From an uncultured Pelagibacteraceae bacterium (GTDB lineage Bacteria; Pseudomonadota; Alphaproteobacteria; Pelagibacterales; Pelagibacteraceae): a DNA stretch of 35,920 nucleotides. Of this stretch, positions 26,712 to 35,600 are shown in pieces. Made by a program: the position numbers and the translations under genes. Below the pieces are notes generated by a model. It saw only the letters and a list, made by a program, of their open reading frames with translations, did not search any database and was not told the DNA's origin. Location: NCBI GenBank assembly GCA_902600635.1, contig CACKKE010000007.1, forward strand, positions 1 through 35,920, in the 5' to 3' direction. Positions within the stretch are counted from its first letter, which is position 1. Each line of letters opens with the position of its first letter.

Positions 26712-27524
26712 TTAAAAGTTATCTATTAGCCTTACTTTGTTAATAAAATAAGCAACAAAAATTCTTGCATTTTTAATTTTATTAATAAATTTAAGATTTT
26801 TTGTATTTCTCAATTCGAGATAATCTATCTTAATATTGTATTTTTTTTGGAGTTCTTTTTTTTTCATAAAAATCAAATTATTTAAATTTTTCTTATCTAA
26901 TAATTTTTTTTTAAAGATAATAAGACTCTTTGTTATTTTACTTACTTTAATTAAATCATCTTTTTTTAAAAGAGTATTTCTAGATGATAAAGCTATTTTA
27001 TTTTTATCTCTAATTGTTTTGCAAGAAATAATTTTAGATTTGAAATTTTTTTCAACATATCTTTTTACCAACAATAACTGCTGAAAATCTTTTTCACCCA
27101 TGAATATTTTTGATGGATTTACTATTTTTGTTAAACGAGTCATTACATCAATAACCCCTTCAAAATGACCCTTTCTATACTTGGCACATAGTATTTTATC
27201 TTGTTTATTTAGTTTAATTTTTATTTTGTTTTTAGTTTTATAAACATCTTTGATTTTAGGTAAATAAACAAAATCCACTTTTAGCCTTTTTAAAATTTTT
27301 AGATCTTTTTTTATATCTCTAGGATATTTTTTGTAGTCTTCTTTGTTATTAAATTGTTTAGGATTTACGAATATACTTACAATGGTTTTATTGGAAAGTT
27401 TTTGGGATTTCTTAATTAATGAGATATGGCCTTGATGAAGGCTACCCATAGTAGGTACAAATCCAATATTTGAATTGCCAAATAATGCCTCATTTAAATC
27501 AATATTGTTTAATAAAGTTTTCAT
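26712..27524 (-). CDS. panC: Pantothenate synthetase (pantoate-beta-alanine ligase)
   Basis: Joins pantoate and beta-alanine with ATP to give pantothenate, the precursor of coenzyme A. Signatures are GFVPTMGSLHQGHISLI (HIGH-like nucleotide-binding motif), SIFVNPKQFN, YRKGHFEGVIDVMTRL, MGEKDFQQLLLVKRYV and NKIALSSRNTLL. I chose the ATG at 27524 (270 residues). It places the VPTMG motif about 23 residues from the start as in relatives, and it leaves 34 bases to the divergent galU. An upstream ATG at 27554 would leave only 4. The 3' end is 3 bases from convergent mgtE. panB is not in the window. Confidence 0.93.
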   Translation of the reverse strand: MKTLLNNIDLNEALFGNSNIGFVPTMGSLHQGHISLIKKSQKLSNKTIVSIFVNPKQFNNKEDYKKYPRDIKKDLKILKRLKVDFVYLPKIKDVYKTKNKIKIKLNKQDKILCAKYRKGHFEGVIDVMTRLTKIVNPSKIFMGEKDFQQLLLVKRYVEKNFKSKIISCKTIRDKNKIALSSRNTLLKKDDLIKVSKITKSLIIFKKKLLDKKNLNNLIFMKKKELQKKYNIKIDYLELRNTKNLKFINKIKNARIFVAYFINKVRLIDNF

Positions 27525-27558
27525 TTGTATAAAACACTTTAATAAGTAAAACATTTAA

Positions 27559-28374
27559 ATGATTAAACAAGCGATTATTCCATTAGCTGGTCTAGGTACA
27601 AGGTTATTACCTTTAACCAGTATATTTGCCAAAGAACTTCTTCCTATTAATGGAAAACCAGGAATTGAGTATATATTAGATGAATGCGCAGATGCTGGTA
27701 TTAAAAAAATAGTTTTTATAATTTCAAAAAAAAAACGAATGATAAAAGATTATTTTTACAAAGATAGCTTTTATAAAAAGATAATAAAAAAGAAAAAAGA
27801 TCCTAGAGTCATAAAAGAATATAAAAAAATTTTGAAATATAAAAAGATGATAAAATTTGTTTACCAAAATAAACCTTTAGGAACAGGTGATGCAGTATTG
27901 AAAACAAAAAAATTTATCACAGATGATTTTTTTCTTATGTTACTACCAGATGATTTAATAATTAAGAAAAATTGCTCAAAGTCGATGATTAATCTACATA
28001 ATAAATATAAATCATCTGTAATGGCAAGCATTAATGTCCCGAAAAAAAATGTCTCAAGATGGGGAATTTACAAATTAGGAAAAAAATTAGATAAAGATAA
28101 TTACGTTATAAAAGACGTTATTGAAAAACCTTCAATCTCATCCGCACCATCAAATAAAGCTGTAATAGGAAGATATATTCTTCCAAAAAAAATATTTTCT
28201 AAATTATTAAATCAAAAACCAGGTAAAGGTGGTGAAATTCATATTACTGATGCGATACAATCATTAATACAAAACAACGAAAAATTTATCGCTCATAATT
28301 TTGCTGGGAAATATTTGGATTGTGGAAGTATGAGTGGTTATATTAAATCAACATTAGAGATAGCTAAATCATGA
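27559..28374 (+). CDS. galU: UTP-glucose-1-phosphate uridylyltransferase
   Basis: Makes UDP-glucose from UTP and glucose-1-phosphate. The N-terminal nucleotidyltransferase motif is IPLAGLGTRLLPLTSIFAKE, followed by LPINGKPGIEYILDE. Further family blocks are NKPLGTGDAVLKTK, FLMLLPDDLI, the substrate-binding VIEKPSISSAPSNKAVIGRY and GGEIHITDAI. At 271 residues it is slightly shorter than typical GalU (~290-300). The stop overlaps the ugd start by 4 bases (ATGA), so the two enzymes form a coupled UDP-glucuronate module. Confidence 0.93.
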   Translation: MIKQAIIPLAGLGTRLLPLTSIFAKELLPINGKPGIEYILDECADAGIKKIVFIISKKKRMIKDYFYKDSFYKKIIKKKKDPRVIKEYKKILKYKKMIKFVYQNKPLGTGDAVLKTKKFITDDFFLMLLPDDLIIKKNCSKSMINLHNKYKSSVMASINVPKKNVSRWGIYKLGKKLDKDNYVIKDVIEKPSISSAPSNKAVIGRYILPKKIFSKLLNQKPGKGGEIHITDAIQSLIQNNEKFIAHNFAGKYLDCGSMSGYIKSTLEIAKS

Positions 28375-29672
28375 AACTTTGTATGATAGGAACAGGTTAT
28401 GTAGGTTTAGTTAGTGGTGTGTGCTTTGCTGATTTAGGCAACAACGTAATTTGTGTTGATAAAGACTTAAAAAAAATAGATCTACTTTCTAGAGGAAAAA
28501 TTCCTATTTATGAACCTGGACTGACGGAATTAGTGAATAAAAATTATAAAAACAAAAGATTAAAATTTTCATCAGATTTAAAGAAGTCAATAAAAGAATC
28601 TGATATAATTTTTATTTGTGTTGGAACACCAACCAAAAAAGGAGGCAGCAGTGCAGATCTAAGCCAAATTTTTCAAGTGGCAAAAGAGATAAGTTTATCA
28701 ATCAATAAGTTTAAGATAATAGTCACTAAATCAACAGTGCCTGTGACAACCGGTGATGATATTGAAAAAATTTTACTAAAAAAAAAGAGTAATAAGAATA
28801 AATTTTCTGTTGTATCAAATCCAGAATTTTTAAGAGAAGGTGAAGCTATCCGAGATTTTATTTTTCCTGATAGAATAGTTGTTGGATCTAATGATAAAAA
28901 GTCTAACCGTTTACTTAATAATTTATATGCACCTCTAATTTCTAAAGGAGCTCAATATATTCATACTTCAAGAAGAGCTGCAGAATTAATCAAATATGCA
29001 TCCAATGCTTTTTTGGCTACGAAAATTACATTCATTAATGAAATCGCAAATTTGTGTGAAAAAACAGGAATAAATGTAGAAGATATTTCAATTGGGATGG
29101 GTTTAGATAAAAGGATAGGGAGTCGTTTTTTAAGAGCAGGTCCTGGTTATGGTGGATCATGTTTTCCAAAAGATACTAAAGCTATAATTTCTACTGCTGA
29201 TAAGTTTAAAATAAATCTTTCTGTAATAAAATCAGTCATTAAATCTAACGAAAATAGATCTAATTTTTTACTTAATAAAGTCTATAAAATTTTGAATAAC
29301 AAAATTAAAAATAAAAAAATAACTTTCTTAGGTGTCACATTTAAGGCTAATACAGATGACATGAGAGACTCTTCTAGTTTAAAAATGATACCTGCGCTCT
29401 TAAAAAAAGGTGCAAAAGTAAATTATTTTGATCCGACAGGTCTTAAAAAAGAGTTCTCAAACTTAAAAAATGTTTTTTATATTGATAATATTAAAGAGTC
29501 TGTACAGGGCTCAGATCTTGTAATTATTCATACAGAATGGAATGATTTTAAATCGATCAATTTTAAGAATTTAGTAAGAGGTAAAAAATTTATTATTTAT
29601 GATATGAGAAACATATATTCTCCAATGAAAATTAAAAATCAAGGTTTCAAATATTACAGTATTGGGAGATAA
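28371..29672 (+). CDS. ugd: UDP-glucose 6-dehydrogenase
   Basis: Oxidises UDP-glucose to UDP-glucuronate with two NAD+, supplying precursors for surface polysaccharides or glycolipids. The NAD-binding start MKLCMIGTGYVGLVSGVCFA, FICVGTPTKKGG, TKSTVPVTTGD, NPEFLREGEAI and PDRIVVG are diagnostic. The catalytic Cys is residue 264 in GPGYGGSCFPKDT. The C-terminal domain shows VTFKANTDDMRDSSSL. The 433 residues are full length. It is coupled to galU. Its stop lies 4 bases from the convergent ridA stop with no terminator hairpin between. Confidence 0.95.
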   Translation: MKLCMIGTGYVGLVSGVCFADLGNNVICVDKDLKKIDLLSRGKIPIYEPGLTELVNKNYKNKRLKFSSDLKKSIKESDIIFICVGTPTKKGGSSADLSQIFQVAKEISLSINKFKIIVTKSTVPVTTGDDIEKILLKKKSNKNKFSVVSNPEFLREGEAIRDFIFPDRIVVGSNDKKSNRLLNNLYAPLISKGAQYIHTSRRAAELIKYASNAFLATKITFINEIANLCEKTGINVEDISIGMGLDKRIGSRFLRAGPGYGGSCFPKDTKAIISTADKFKINLSVIKSVIKSNENRSNFLLNKVYKILNNKIKNKKITFLGVTFKANTDDMRDSSSLKMIPALLKKGAKVNYFDPTGLKKEFSNLKNVFYIDNIKESVQGSDLVIIHTEWNDFKSINFKNLVRGKKFIIYDMRNIYSPMKIKNQGFKYYSIGR

Positions 29673-29676
29673 ATTT

Positions 29677-30138
29677 TTAATTTAGCTCAAATATAGCATC
29701 AACTTCAACAGCAACACCCAGGGGAAGACTATTAACACTTACAGCTGCTCTTGTGTGCATTCCTGCATCTCCAAAAACAGATGCAATTAAATCAGATGCA
29801 CCATTTATTACTTTAGGTTGATCCTGAAAATTATCAGTAGAATTAACAAAACCTGTTAGTTTAATACAAGATTTGATCTTTGTTAGATCATTATCAGATG
29901 CCTTCATTATTTGAGAAATAATACTTAAAGCACATCTTTTCGCTGCATTATATCCAGAGTCAACATCTAAATCTTTTCCAACTTTTCCTTTTATTAGTTC
30001 ACCTTTTTCATCAATTGAAATTTGTCCTGACACAAATAACAACTTTCCTATTATTTTAGTTGCAACATAATTTCCTACAGGTGCTTTAGCATTAGGAAGT
30101 TTTAACCCAAGTTTTTCTAAATTCTTTTGATAATTCAT
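29677..30138 (-). CDS. RidA-family (YjgF/YER057c/UK114) protein
   Basis: RidA-type proteins hydrolyse reactive enamine/imine intermediates such as 2-aminoacrylate; some family members have other roles. The family is shown by GNYVATKIIGKLLFVSGQIS and the C-terminal block HTRAAVSVNSLPLGVAVEVDAIFEL, containing the conserved Arg and the Glu of the active-site cleft. At 153 residues it is longer than canonical RidA (~128) and belongs to a longer subgroup whose substrate is less clear. It is the last gene of the minus-strand run; the ATG overlaps the topA stop by 4 bases. Confidence 0.88.
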   Translation of the reverse strand: MNYQKNLEKLGLKLPNAKAPVGNYVATKIIGKLLFVSGQISIDEKGELIKGKVGKDLDVDSGYNAAKRCALSIISQIMKASDNDLTKIKSCIKLTGFVNSTDNFQDQPKVINGASDLIASVFGDAGMHTRAAVSVNSLPLGVAVEVDAIFELN

Positions 30139-32714
30139 TTTTTCTTTTTTTTCTTTTTTGTTTTATCGTATTCTTTTCTTTTCTCAATCAATATTAATGC
30201 TTCTTCCATTGTAAGTTCTGTTGGATCCTTTTCCTCAGGTATTGTTGCATTTAGAGATTTATACTTGATATACGGCCCGTATTGTCCCTTCATAATTCTA
30301 ACTGGTTTTTTATCCTCAGGATGTTCACCTAAATCTTTAATCATCGAAGAAGACATTCTCCCCGGTTTAGCCTCAGCAATTAATGTTATTGCTCTATTTA
30401 AACCAATAGAGAAAATTTCTTCAATATTTTCTATTCGAGCTGATTTATTTTCACACTTTAGGTAAGGACCAAATCTTCCAGTGTTTAAAGTAATTTCTTT
30501 TTGATTATCAGGATTTATTCCTAAAGATTTTGGTAGTGAGCATAAAAATTGTGCTTTTTCTAAATCTATACTCTCTAGTTCCAAACCCTTTGGAATAGAG
30601 ACATTTTTTAAAAGTTCATTTACATCCGATTTAAGTTTTTTTGTTTTCTTTTTTTTATTTGGTGTTTTTTCAATTTCTATATCCTCTGGAATTTTTTCAT
30701 ATTGTAAATATGGACCAAATCTTCCATTTTTAAGATATATATCATTGCCGTTCTCATGTTTCCCAATAAATTTTGGTTCAGCTAATTGTGCTTGTGCCGC
30801 TGCTTTAGCTTTAGACAGAGGTCTTGTAAATTTACATTCAGGGTAATTTGAACAACCAATAAACGCTCCCCCCCTAAAGCTATTTTTTAAGCTTAATGTT
30901 CCTGAATTACATAATTGACACTTTCTTACAATATTTCCTTTATCATCCTTATCGAAAACCAAATCTCCTAAACTATCATTTAATAGATCTAAAACCTCTC
31001 TTGTTCTTTTTTCCTTTACTTCGGCCACATTGTTATTGAAGTCTTTCCAGAACAACTCCAAAACTTTTATCCAGCTTTCTTTACCACTCGTAATCTCATC
31101 TAATTGATCCTCTAAACCAGCAGTAAAATTATAATCCACATATTTTGAGAACAATTTTTCAAGAAAAGCTGAAATAAGTTTTCCTCTATCTGTAGGAAAA
31201 AATCTTTTATTCACTATATCAGCGTAACCTCTATTAGCTATTGTGGAAATTATACTTGCGTAAGTAGACGGTCTTCCTATTCCTAATTCCTCTAGTTTTT
31301 TTACTAAGCTAGCCTCAGAATATCTTGGAGGGGGTTGTGTAAAATGCTGTTCATCTATTAAGGACTCAATATTTATAAGTCCTTTAGAAACAGAGGGAAG
31401 AATGTTTTCATCATCATCTTTACCTTGATTATTATATATCTTTAAAAATCCATCAAATTTAAGAACCGATCCACTTGCTTTGCACACTGTATCATTATTA
31501 TTTGATGTAATAGTTATAGTATTTCTATCAAATTTAGCAGATTGCATTTGAGAAGATAAAGCTCTACTCCATATTAAATCATAAAGTTTATTTTGATCTG
31601 TGCTTAGATATTTTTTTACACTTTGGGGAGTTCTTATAACATCTGTGGGTCTTATTGCTTCATGTGCCTCTTGTGCATTTTTTGCCTTTTTACCAGAATA
31701 ATTTAAGGCACTTTCAGGTAAATATTCATTACCGATTTCTTTTTTGATATAATCTCTAAAAGCCACAACAGCATCTTTTGACAAATTAGTGCCATCTGTT
31801 CTCATATATGTTATCAAACCTATTGTTTCTCCTTCTATTTCGACTCCTTGGTAAAGCTTTTGAGCAACTTGCATAGTTCTTGATGCACCAAACCCTAATC
31901 GACTTGATGCTGTTTGTTGAAGAGTTGATGTAGTAAATGGTCCTGATGGATTACGATTTACCACTTTACTTGATATATCAGTAATACTAAATTTTTTTTG
32001 ATTGATACTTGATATAGCTTTATTTATCTCATCTTTATTTCTAAAAGAGAATTTTTCAATTTTGTTGTTATCTAGTTGACTAATACTAGCAAGAATATTT
32101 TGATTTTTTTCATCTTTAAATTTGACACTTAAAGTCCAAAATTCTTCTGGCTTAAAAGATTCAATTTCATGTTCTCTTTCAGTAATCAATTTTAAAGCTA
32201 CCGATTGAACTCTTCCTGCAGATTTAGAGCCTGGAAGTTTTGTCCATAATATTGGTGAAATATTAAATCCAACCAAGTAATCTAAGGCTCTTCGAGCCAT
32301 GTAAGCATCAACTAAAAGGGGCTCAATTTGTCTTGGATTTTCAATGCCATGAATTACTGCTTTTTTTGTTATTTCGTTAAAAACAACTCTTTCTATTTCT
32401 TTATCTTTAAGAAGTTTTTTTTCATTTAGATACTCTTTTACATGCCATGCAATTGCTTCTCCTTCACGATCAGGATCGGTAGCTAATATAATTTTTGAAG
32501 AATCTTTGGCTGCGTCAGTAATTTCTTTAAGATATTTTTTTGAAAAGCTATCAATCTCCCATTCCATTTTAAAATCTTGATCTGGATCAACAGAACCATT
32601 CTTAGAGGGTAAATCTCTAATATGGCCATAACTAGCTAATACTTTATAATTATCACCTAAATATTTATTGATAGTTTTGGCTTTAGCTGGACTTTCTACA
32701 ATGACCAAGTTCAT
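30135..32714 (-). CDS. topA: DNA topoisomerase I (type IA)
   Basis: Relaxes negative supercoils by single-strand passage. The N-terminal TOPRIM domain (LVIVESPAKAKTINKYLG; ATDPDREGEAIAWH near residue 80) carries the metal-binding acidic residues. The active-site Tyr lies near residue 303 in GLITYMRTDGTNLS. One C4 zinc finger (CQLC...CSNYPEC, about residue 595-625) is followed by three GRFGPY/GQYGPY repeat modules and a lysine-rich end (DKTKKKKKKK), instead of the several zinc fingers of the E. coli enzyme. The ATG at 32714 gives 859 residues starting MNLVIVESP; an in-frame TTG at 32723 is less likely. ridA overlaps its stop. Confidence 0.96.
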   Translation of the reverse strand: MNLVIVESPAKAKTINKYLGDNYKVLASYGHIRDLPSKNGSVDPDQDFKMEWEIDSFSKKYLKEITDAAKDSSKIILATDPDREGEAIAWHVKEYLNEKKLLKDKEIERVVFNEITKKAVIHGIENPRQIEPLLVDAYMARRALDYLVGFNISPILWTKLPGSKSAGRVQSVALKLITEREHEIESFKPEEFWTLSVKFKDEKNQNILASISQLDNNKIEKFSFRNKDEINKAISSINQKKFSITDISSKVVNRNPSGPFTTSTLQQTASSRLGFGASRTMQVAQKLYQGVEIEGETIGLITYMRTDGTNLSKDAVVAFRDYIKKEIGNEYLPESALNYSGKKAKNAQEAHEAIRPTDVIRTPQSVKKYLSTDQNKLYDLIWSRALSSQMQSAKFDRNTITITSNNNDTVCKASGSVLKFDGFLKIYNNQGKDDDENILPSVSKGLINIESLIDEQHFTQPPPRYSEASLVKKLEELGIGRPSTYASIISTIANRGYADIVNKRFFPTDRGKLISAFLEKLFSKYVDYNFTAGLEDQLDEITSGKESWIKVLELFWKDFNNNVAEVKEKRTREVLDLLNDSLGDLVFDKDDKGNIVRKCQLCNSGTLSLKNSFRGGAFIGCSNYPECKFTRPLSKAKAAAQAQLAEPKFIGKHENGNDIYLKNGRFGPYLQYEKIPEDIEIEKTPNKKKKTKKLKSDVNELLKNVSIPKGLELESIDLEKAQFLCSLPKSLGINPDNQKEITLNTGRFGPYLKCENKSARIENIEEIFSIGLNRAITLIAEAKPGRMSSSMIKDLGEHPEDKKPVRIMKGQYGPYIKYKSLNATIPEEKDPTELTMEEALILIEKRKEYDKTKKKKKKK

Positions 32715-32750
32715 AAATGACAAACTACCTAAAAGAGTTAGATAGTCAAA

Positions 32751-33329
32751 TTAATAAATTTTTGTCTTAGTTTCTTCTTTATTTTTCAATCTTTTAATAT
32801 TTTCTCGATGGGTAAAAAATATTAACACAAACATGATTATAAAAAAAAATATATCTTTGAATTGACCCGTGACCAGTAAATAAACAGGAACTGATACAGA
32901 AGCAATTAATGAAGATAAAGATGAAAATTTTGATATAGCAAAAATTACAAACCAAGATAAAGCAAAGATAATTCCAAAATAAATATTTATAGCAAATAGA
33001 ATACCAACGTATGTTGCAACACCTTTCCCTCCATTAAATTTGAGCCATATAGGAAATACATGACCTATAAATGCGCATAATGATGCCAAATATAAGAAAT
33101 CTGTGTGATAAATTTTAACAAATATTACAGGGATAACAGCTTTTAAAATATCAAGAGATAAAGTGATGTAGCCAACTGTTTTGTTACCAGTTCTTAGCAC
33201 ATTTGTGGCTCCGATATTTCCAGATCCAATATCTCTTATATCTTTTTTCAAAAAAATTTTTGTTAGTAACAATCCAAATGGAATTGAACCCATCAAATAT
33301 GAAATTATACCTATGATTAAAATATCCAT
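32751..33329 (-). CDS. plsY: Glycerol-3-phosphate acyltransferase PlsY
   Basis: Inner-membrane enzyme that transfers the acyl group of acyl-phosphate to glycerol-3-phosphate, the first step of phospholipid synthesis (with PlsX, not in the window). The 192-residue protein has about five hydrophobic segments and the three cytosolic motifs: GSGNIGATNVLRTGN, GHVFPIWLKFNGGKGVAT and HRENIKRL. It starts one base after the pyrC' stop on the minus strand. In many alphaproteobacteria dprA lies between plsY and topA; here the two are only 36 bases apart. Confidence 0.96.
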   Translation of the reverse strand: MDILIIGIISYLMGSIPFGLLLTKIFLKKDIRDIGSGNIGATNVLRTGNKTVGYITLSLDILKAVIPVIFVKIYHTDFLYLASLCAFIGHVFPIWLKFNGGKGVATYVGILFAINIYFGIIFALSWFVIFAISKFSSLSSLIASVSVPVYLLVTGQFKDIFFFIIMFVLIFFTHRENIKRLKNKEETKTKIY

Positions 33330-33330
33330 G

Positions 33331-34617
33331 CTATAACTTAAATAATTCTTTACCGTTTACAAATGTATTTGTAACTTTGCCTTGAAGTTTTTTATCTTCG
33401 ATAGATGTATTTTTTGACTTTGAGATAAGTTTATCTTTTTTTACAATCCATGGTTTATCTATATCCACTATACAAAGATCTGCATCATTACCAATAGATA
33501 GGTTTCCTTTATTTATTTTTAATATTTTAGCAGGGTTTGATGTTAATGCTTTTATTATTGTCTCTAATTTGAGTGATCCGTTATGATATAATTCTAAACT
33601 TAGAGACAGCAAAGTTTCTATCCCAGACGCACCAGTTGCTGCTTGAGCAAATGTTAATCTTTTTGACTCTTCATCTTCAGGTTTGTGATCTGAAACTATT
33701 ACATCAATTAAATCATCCTTTAAACCCTGTACTAAAGCTAGTCTATCTTCTTCTCTTCTTAATGGTGGAGACAATTTCAAAAATGTTTTGAAATCTCCTA
33801 TGTCGTTTTCATTTAAAGATAAGTTATTAATCGAAACACCACATGTGAATTTTACAATTTCTTTTCTTGATTTAATTACTTCGACAGACTTTTGTGATGA
33901 CAATTGAGAGATATGATATCTGCATTTAACCTTTTCAAGTAATGTTAAATCTCTCTCGATCAGAATACGCTCAGCGATTTCAGGTATACCAGATAGACCT
34001 AATTTTGAAGCAATTATTCCAGAGTTAATCATACCATTTTTTGCTAGCTCATAATCCTCAGCGTGCTGCATTATTAAACTACCCAAATCTTTAGCAGAGT
34101 TCATTATTCTAGACATCAGTCTTGGGTTTTGAATTGTTTTAACGCCATCAGTGAATGCAATTATTCCTTTATTTTGTAACAAGCCAAATTCAGTCATATT
34201 TGTACCTTCAGTATTTTTTGTTAAGGAGGCACATGGAAAAATATTTATCTTTGACTTATCTCTTCCTCTTCTTTTTAGAAAATCGACTATTGAAACGTTA
34301 TCAATTACTGGATCTGTATTAGGCATTGTTACAACAGAAGTAACACCACCTGAGAGTGCCGCGTTACTCAGAGTCCTAAAATTTTCTTTATACTCATAGC
34401 CTGGTTCACCAACAAAAACTCGCATATCAACTAATCCAGGGAAAATATACTTACCTTTTAAATCAATTGGTTTATCTCTACTCGGTAAATTATTGATATT
34501 TACTTTCTTTCCTATGGCTTCAATTTTTCCATCTTCACTTATGATCAGACCCCCATTCTCATTCACGGAGTTATAAGGATCAATTATATTTGCGTTTATA
34601 AAATATTGTTTTTTCAT
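33331..34617 (-). CDS. Dihydroorotase homologue lacking the HxH metal motif (PyrC'/PyrX type)
   Basis: Amidohydrolase-fold protein of the dihydroorotase family, in the place next to pyrB where such genes occur. The first metal motif, normally DxHxH followed by REPG, reads LVDMRVFVGEPG, so both histidines are replaced (Arg and Phe). Later positions are partly kept: MQHAEDYEL, KCRYHISQL, and the Asp in VIVSDHKPED, where family enzymes have DHAPH. By analogy with Pseudomonas PyrC', this is probably a catalytically inactive partner needed for assembly of aspartate transcarbamoylase, not the working dihydroorotase; that is inference. The ATG at 34617 (428 residues) overlaps the pyrB stop as TAATG. 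A TTG at 34626 is a less likely start. Confidence 0.85.
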   Translation of the reverse strand: MKKQYFINANIIDPYNSVNENGGLIISEDGKIEAIGKKVNINNLPSRDKPIDLKGKYIFPGLVDMRVFVGEPGYEYKENFRTLSNAALSGGVTSVVTMPNTDPVIDNVSIVDFLKRRGRDKSKINIFPCASLTKNTEGTNMTEFGLLQNKGIIAFTDGVKTIQNPRLMSRIMNSAKDLGSLIMQHAEDYELAKNGMINSGIIASKLGLSGIPEIAERILIERDLTLLEKVKCRYHISQLSSQKSVEVIKSRKEIVKFTCGVSINNLSLNENDIGDFKTFLKLSPPLRREEDRLALVQGLKDDLIDVIVSDHKPEDEESKRLTFAQAATGASGIETLLSLSLELYHNGSLKLETIIKALTSNPAKILKINKGNLSIGNDADLCIVDIDKPWIVKKDKLISKSKNTSIEDKKLQGKVTNTFVNGKELFKL

Positions 34618-35558
34618 TATGTACAAAATATTTTAAGACAAGCCATCCTCACAGCGACACCTAATTCAACCTGCTCTTTAATCACACTTTTGTTGATATC
34701 ATCTGCTAGCTTTGTATCTATTTCTATACCTCTATTCATTGGACCAGGATGCATAATTAAAGCATCAGATTTGGCATGTTCTAATTTATCAGGAGTTAAT
34801 CCATAATACTCGTAATATTCTCTATTAGATGAAAGATATGAACTCGTCATTCGTTCACTTTGCAATCTCAACATCATAACAATATCACAATCTTTCAATC
34901 CTTTTTTCATATCTGTAAAAGTATTCACACCAAATTTTTCAATTTCTTTTGGCATGAGATTTGTTGGAGCAACAATGTTTACCTCTGCTCCTAACATACT
35001 AAGTAAATAAATATTTGATCTAGCAACTCTTGAATGAAGTATATCTCCACAGATTGCTATTTTTAATCCTTGTATTTTTTTTTTACGAGTAATAATCGTT
35101 AATGCATCTAACAAAGCTTGAGTAGGGTGCTCTCTTCTTCCATCACCAGCATTCAGAACTGCACAGTTTACTTTTTGTGAAAGTAGATTACATGCTCCAG
35201 AATCTTGATGTCTAATTACTATAATATCAGGATGCATAGCATTTAGCGTCATTGCTGTATCTATCAACGTTTCACCTTTTTTAATTGCTGAGTTGCTAAT
35301 ATTCATTGACATAACATCAGCCCCAAGTCTTTTACCGGCTAATTCAAAAGAGCTTTGAGTTCTAGTTGAAGGTTCAAAAAATAAATTAATTTGAGTTTTA
35401 CCTCTTAAAACATCAACTTTCTTATTTTTACTTTGATTTACTTTAATAAATGAATTTGCCTCATCAAGTATTAGGTTAACATCATTTATTGATAAATCTT
35501 GAATTCCTAATAAATGTTTTTGAGAAATTTTAATAGCCTGATTTGATTTAATTGCCAT
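34617..35558 (-). CDS. pyrB: Aspartate carbamoyltransferase catalytic subunit
   Basis: Condenses carbamoyl phosphate and aspartate in UMP synthesis. The carbamoyl-phosphate motif [20 protein letters not shown] is intact, with [41 protein letters not shown] and the ending [13 protein letters not shown]. The ATG at 35558 gives 313 residues, the usual length; an upstream TTG (35567) would add three. It is translationally coupled to the downstream PyrC' gene. No separate regulatory (pyrI) gene is present, which fits a PyrB-PyrC' complex. It lies 42 bases after the ruvX stop. Confidence 0.96.
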   Translation of the reverse strand: MAIKSNQAIKISQKHLLGIQDLSINDVNLILDEANSFIKVNQSKNKKVDVLRGKTQINLFFEPSTRTQSSFELAGKRLGADVMSMNISNSAIKKGETLIDTAMTLNAMHPDIIVIRHQDSGACNLLSQKVNCAVLNAGDGRREHPTQALLDALTIITRKKKIQGLKIAICGDILHSRVARSNIYLLSMLGAEVNIVAPTNLMPKEIEKFGVNTFTDMKKGLKDCDIVMMLRLQSERMTSSYLSSNREYYEYYGLTPDKLEHAKSDALIMHPGPMNRGIEIDTKLADDINKSVIKEQVELGVAVRMACLKIFCT

Positions 35559-35567
35559 TAAAACCAA

Positions 35568-35591
35568 CTCTATAACTATAAACCTCTATAA
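35568..35591. repeat. Short direct repeat upstream of pyrB
   Basis: CTCTATAA occurs at 35568-35575 and 35584-35591, a spacing of 16 bases, in the 42-base gap between ruvX and pyrB. It overlaps where a pyrB promoter or operator would lie, but could be chance in AT-rich DNA. Confidence 0.25.
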
Positions 35592-35600
35592 TAGCAAGTA

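Noticed and set aside
30127..30465. Plus-strand 112-codon hydrophobic frame starting MIIHFFFFFFF
   Set aside because: It is antisense to the conserved C-terminal repeats of topA. The phenylalanine run is just the complement of topA's lysine tail.
32722..32749. TTGACT-N16-TAGTTT (minus strand) as a topA promoter
   Set aside because: The -10 element is poor and the transcription start would be almost at the ATG. In such AT-rich sequence this match is too weak to annotate.
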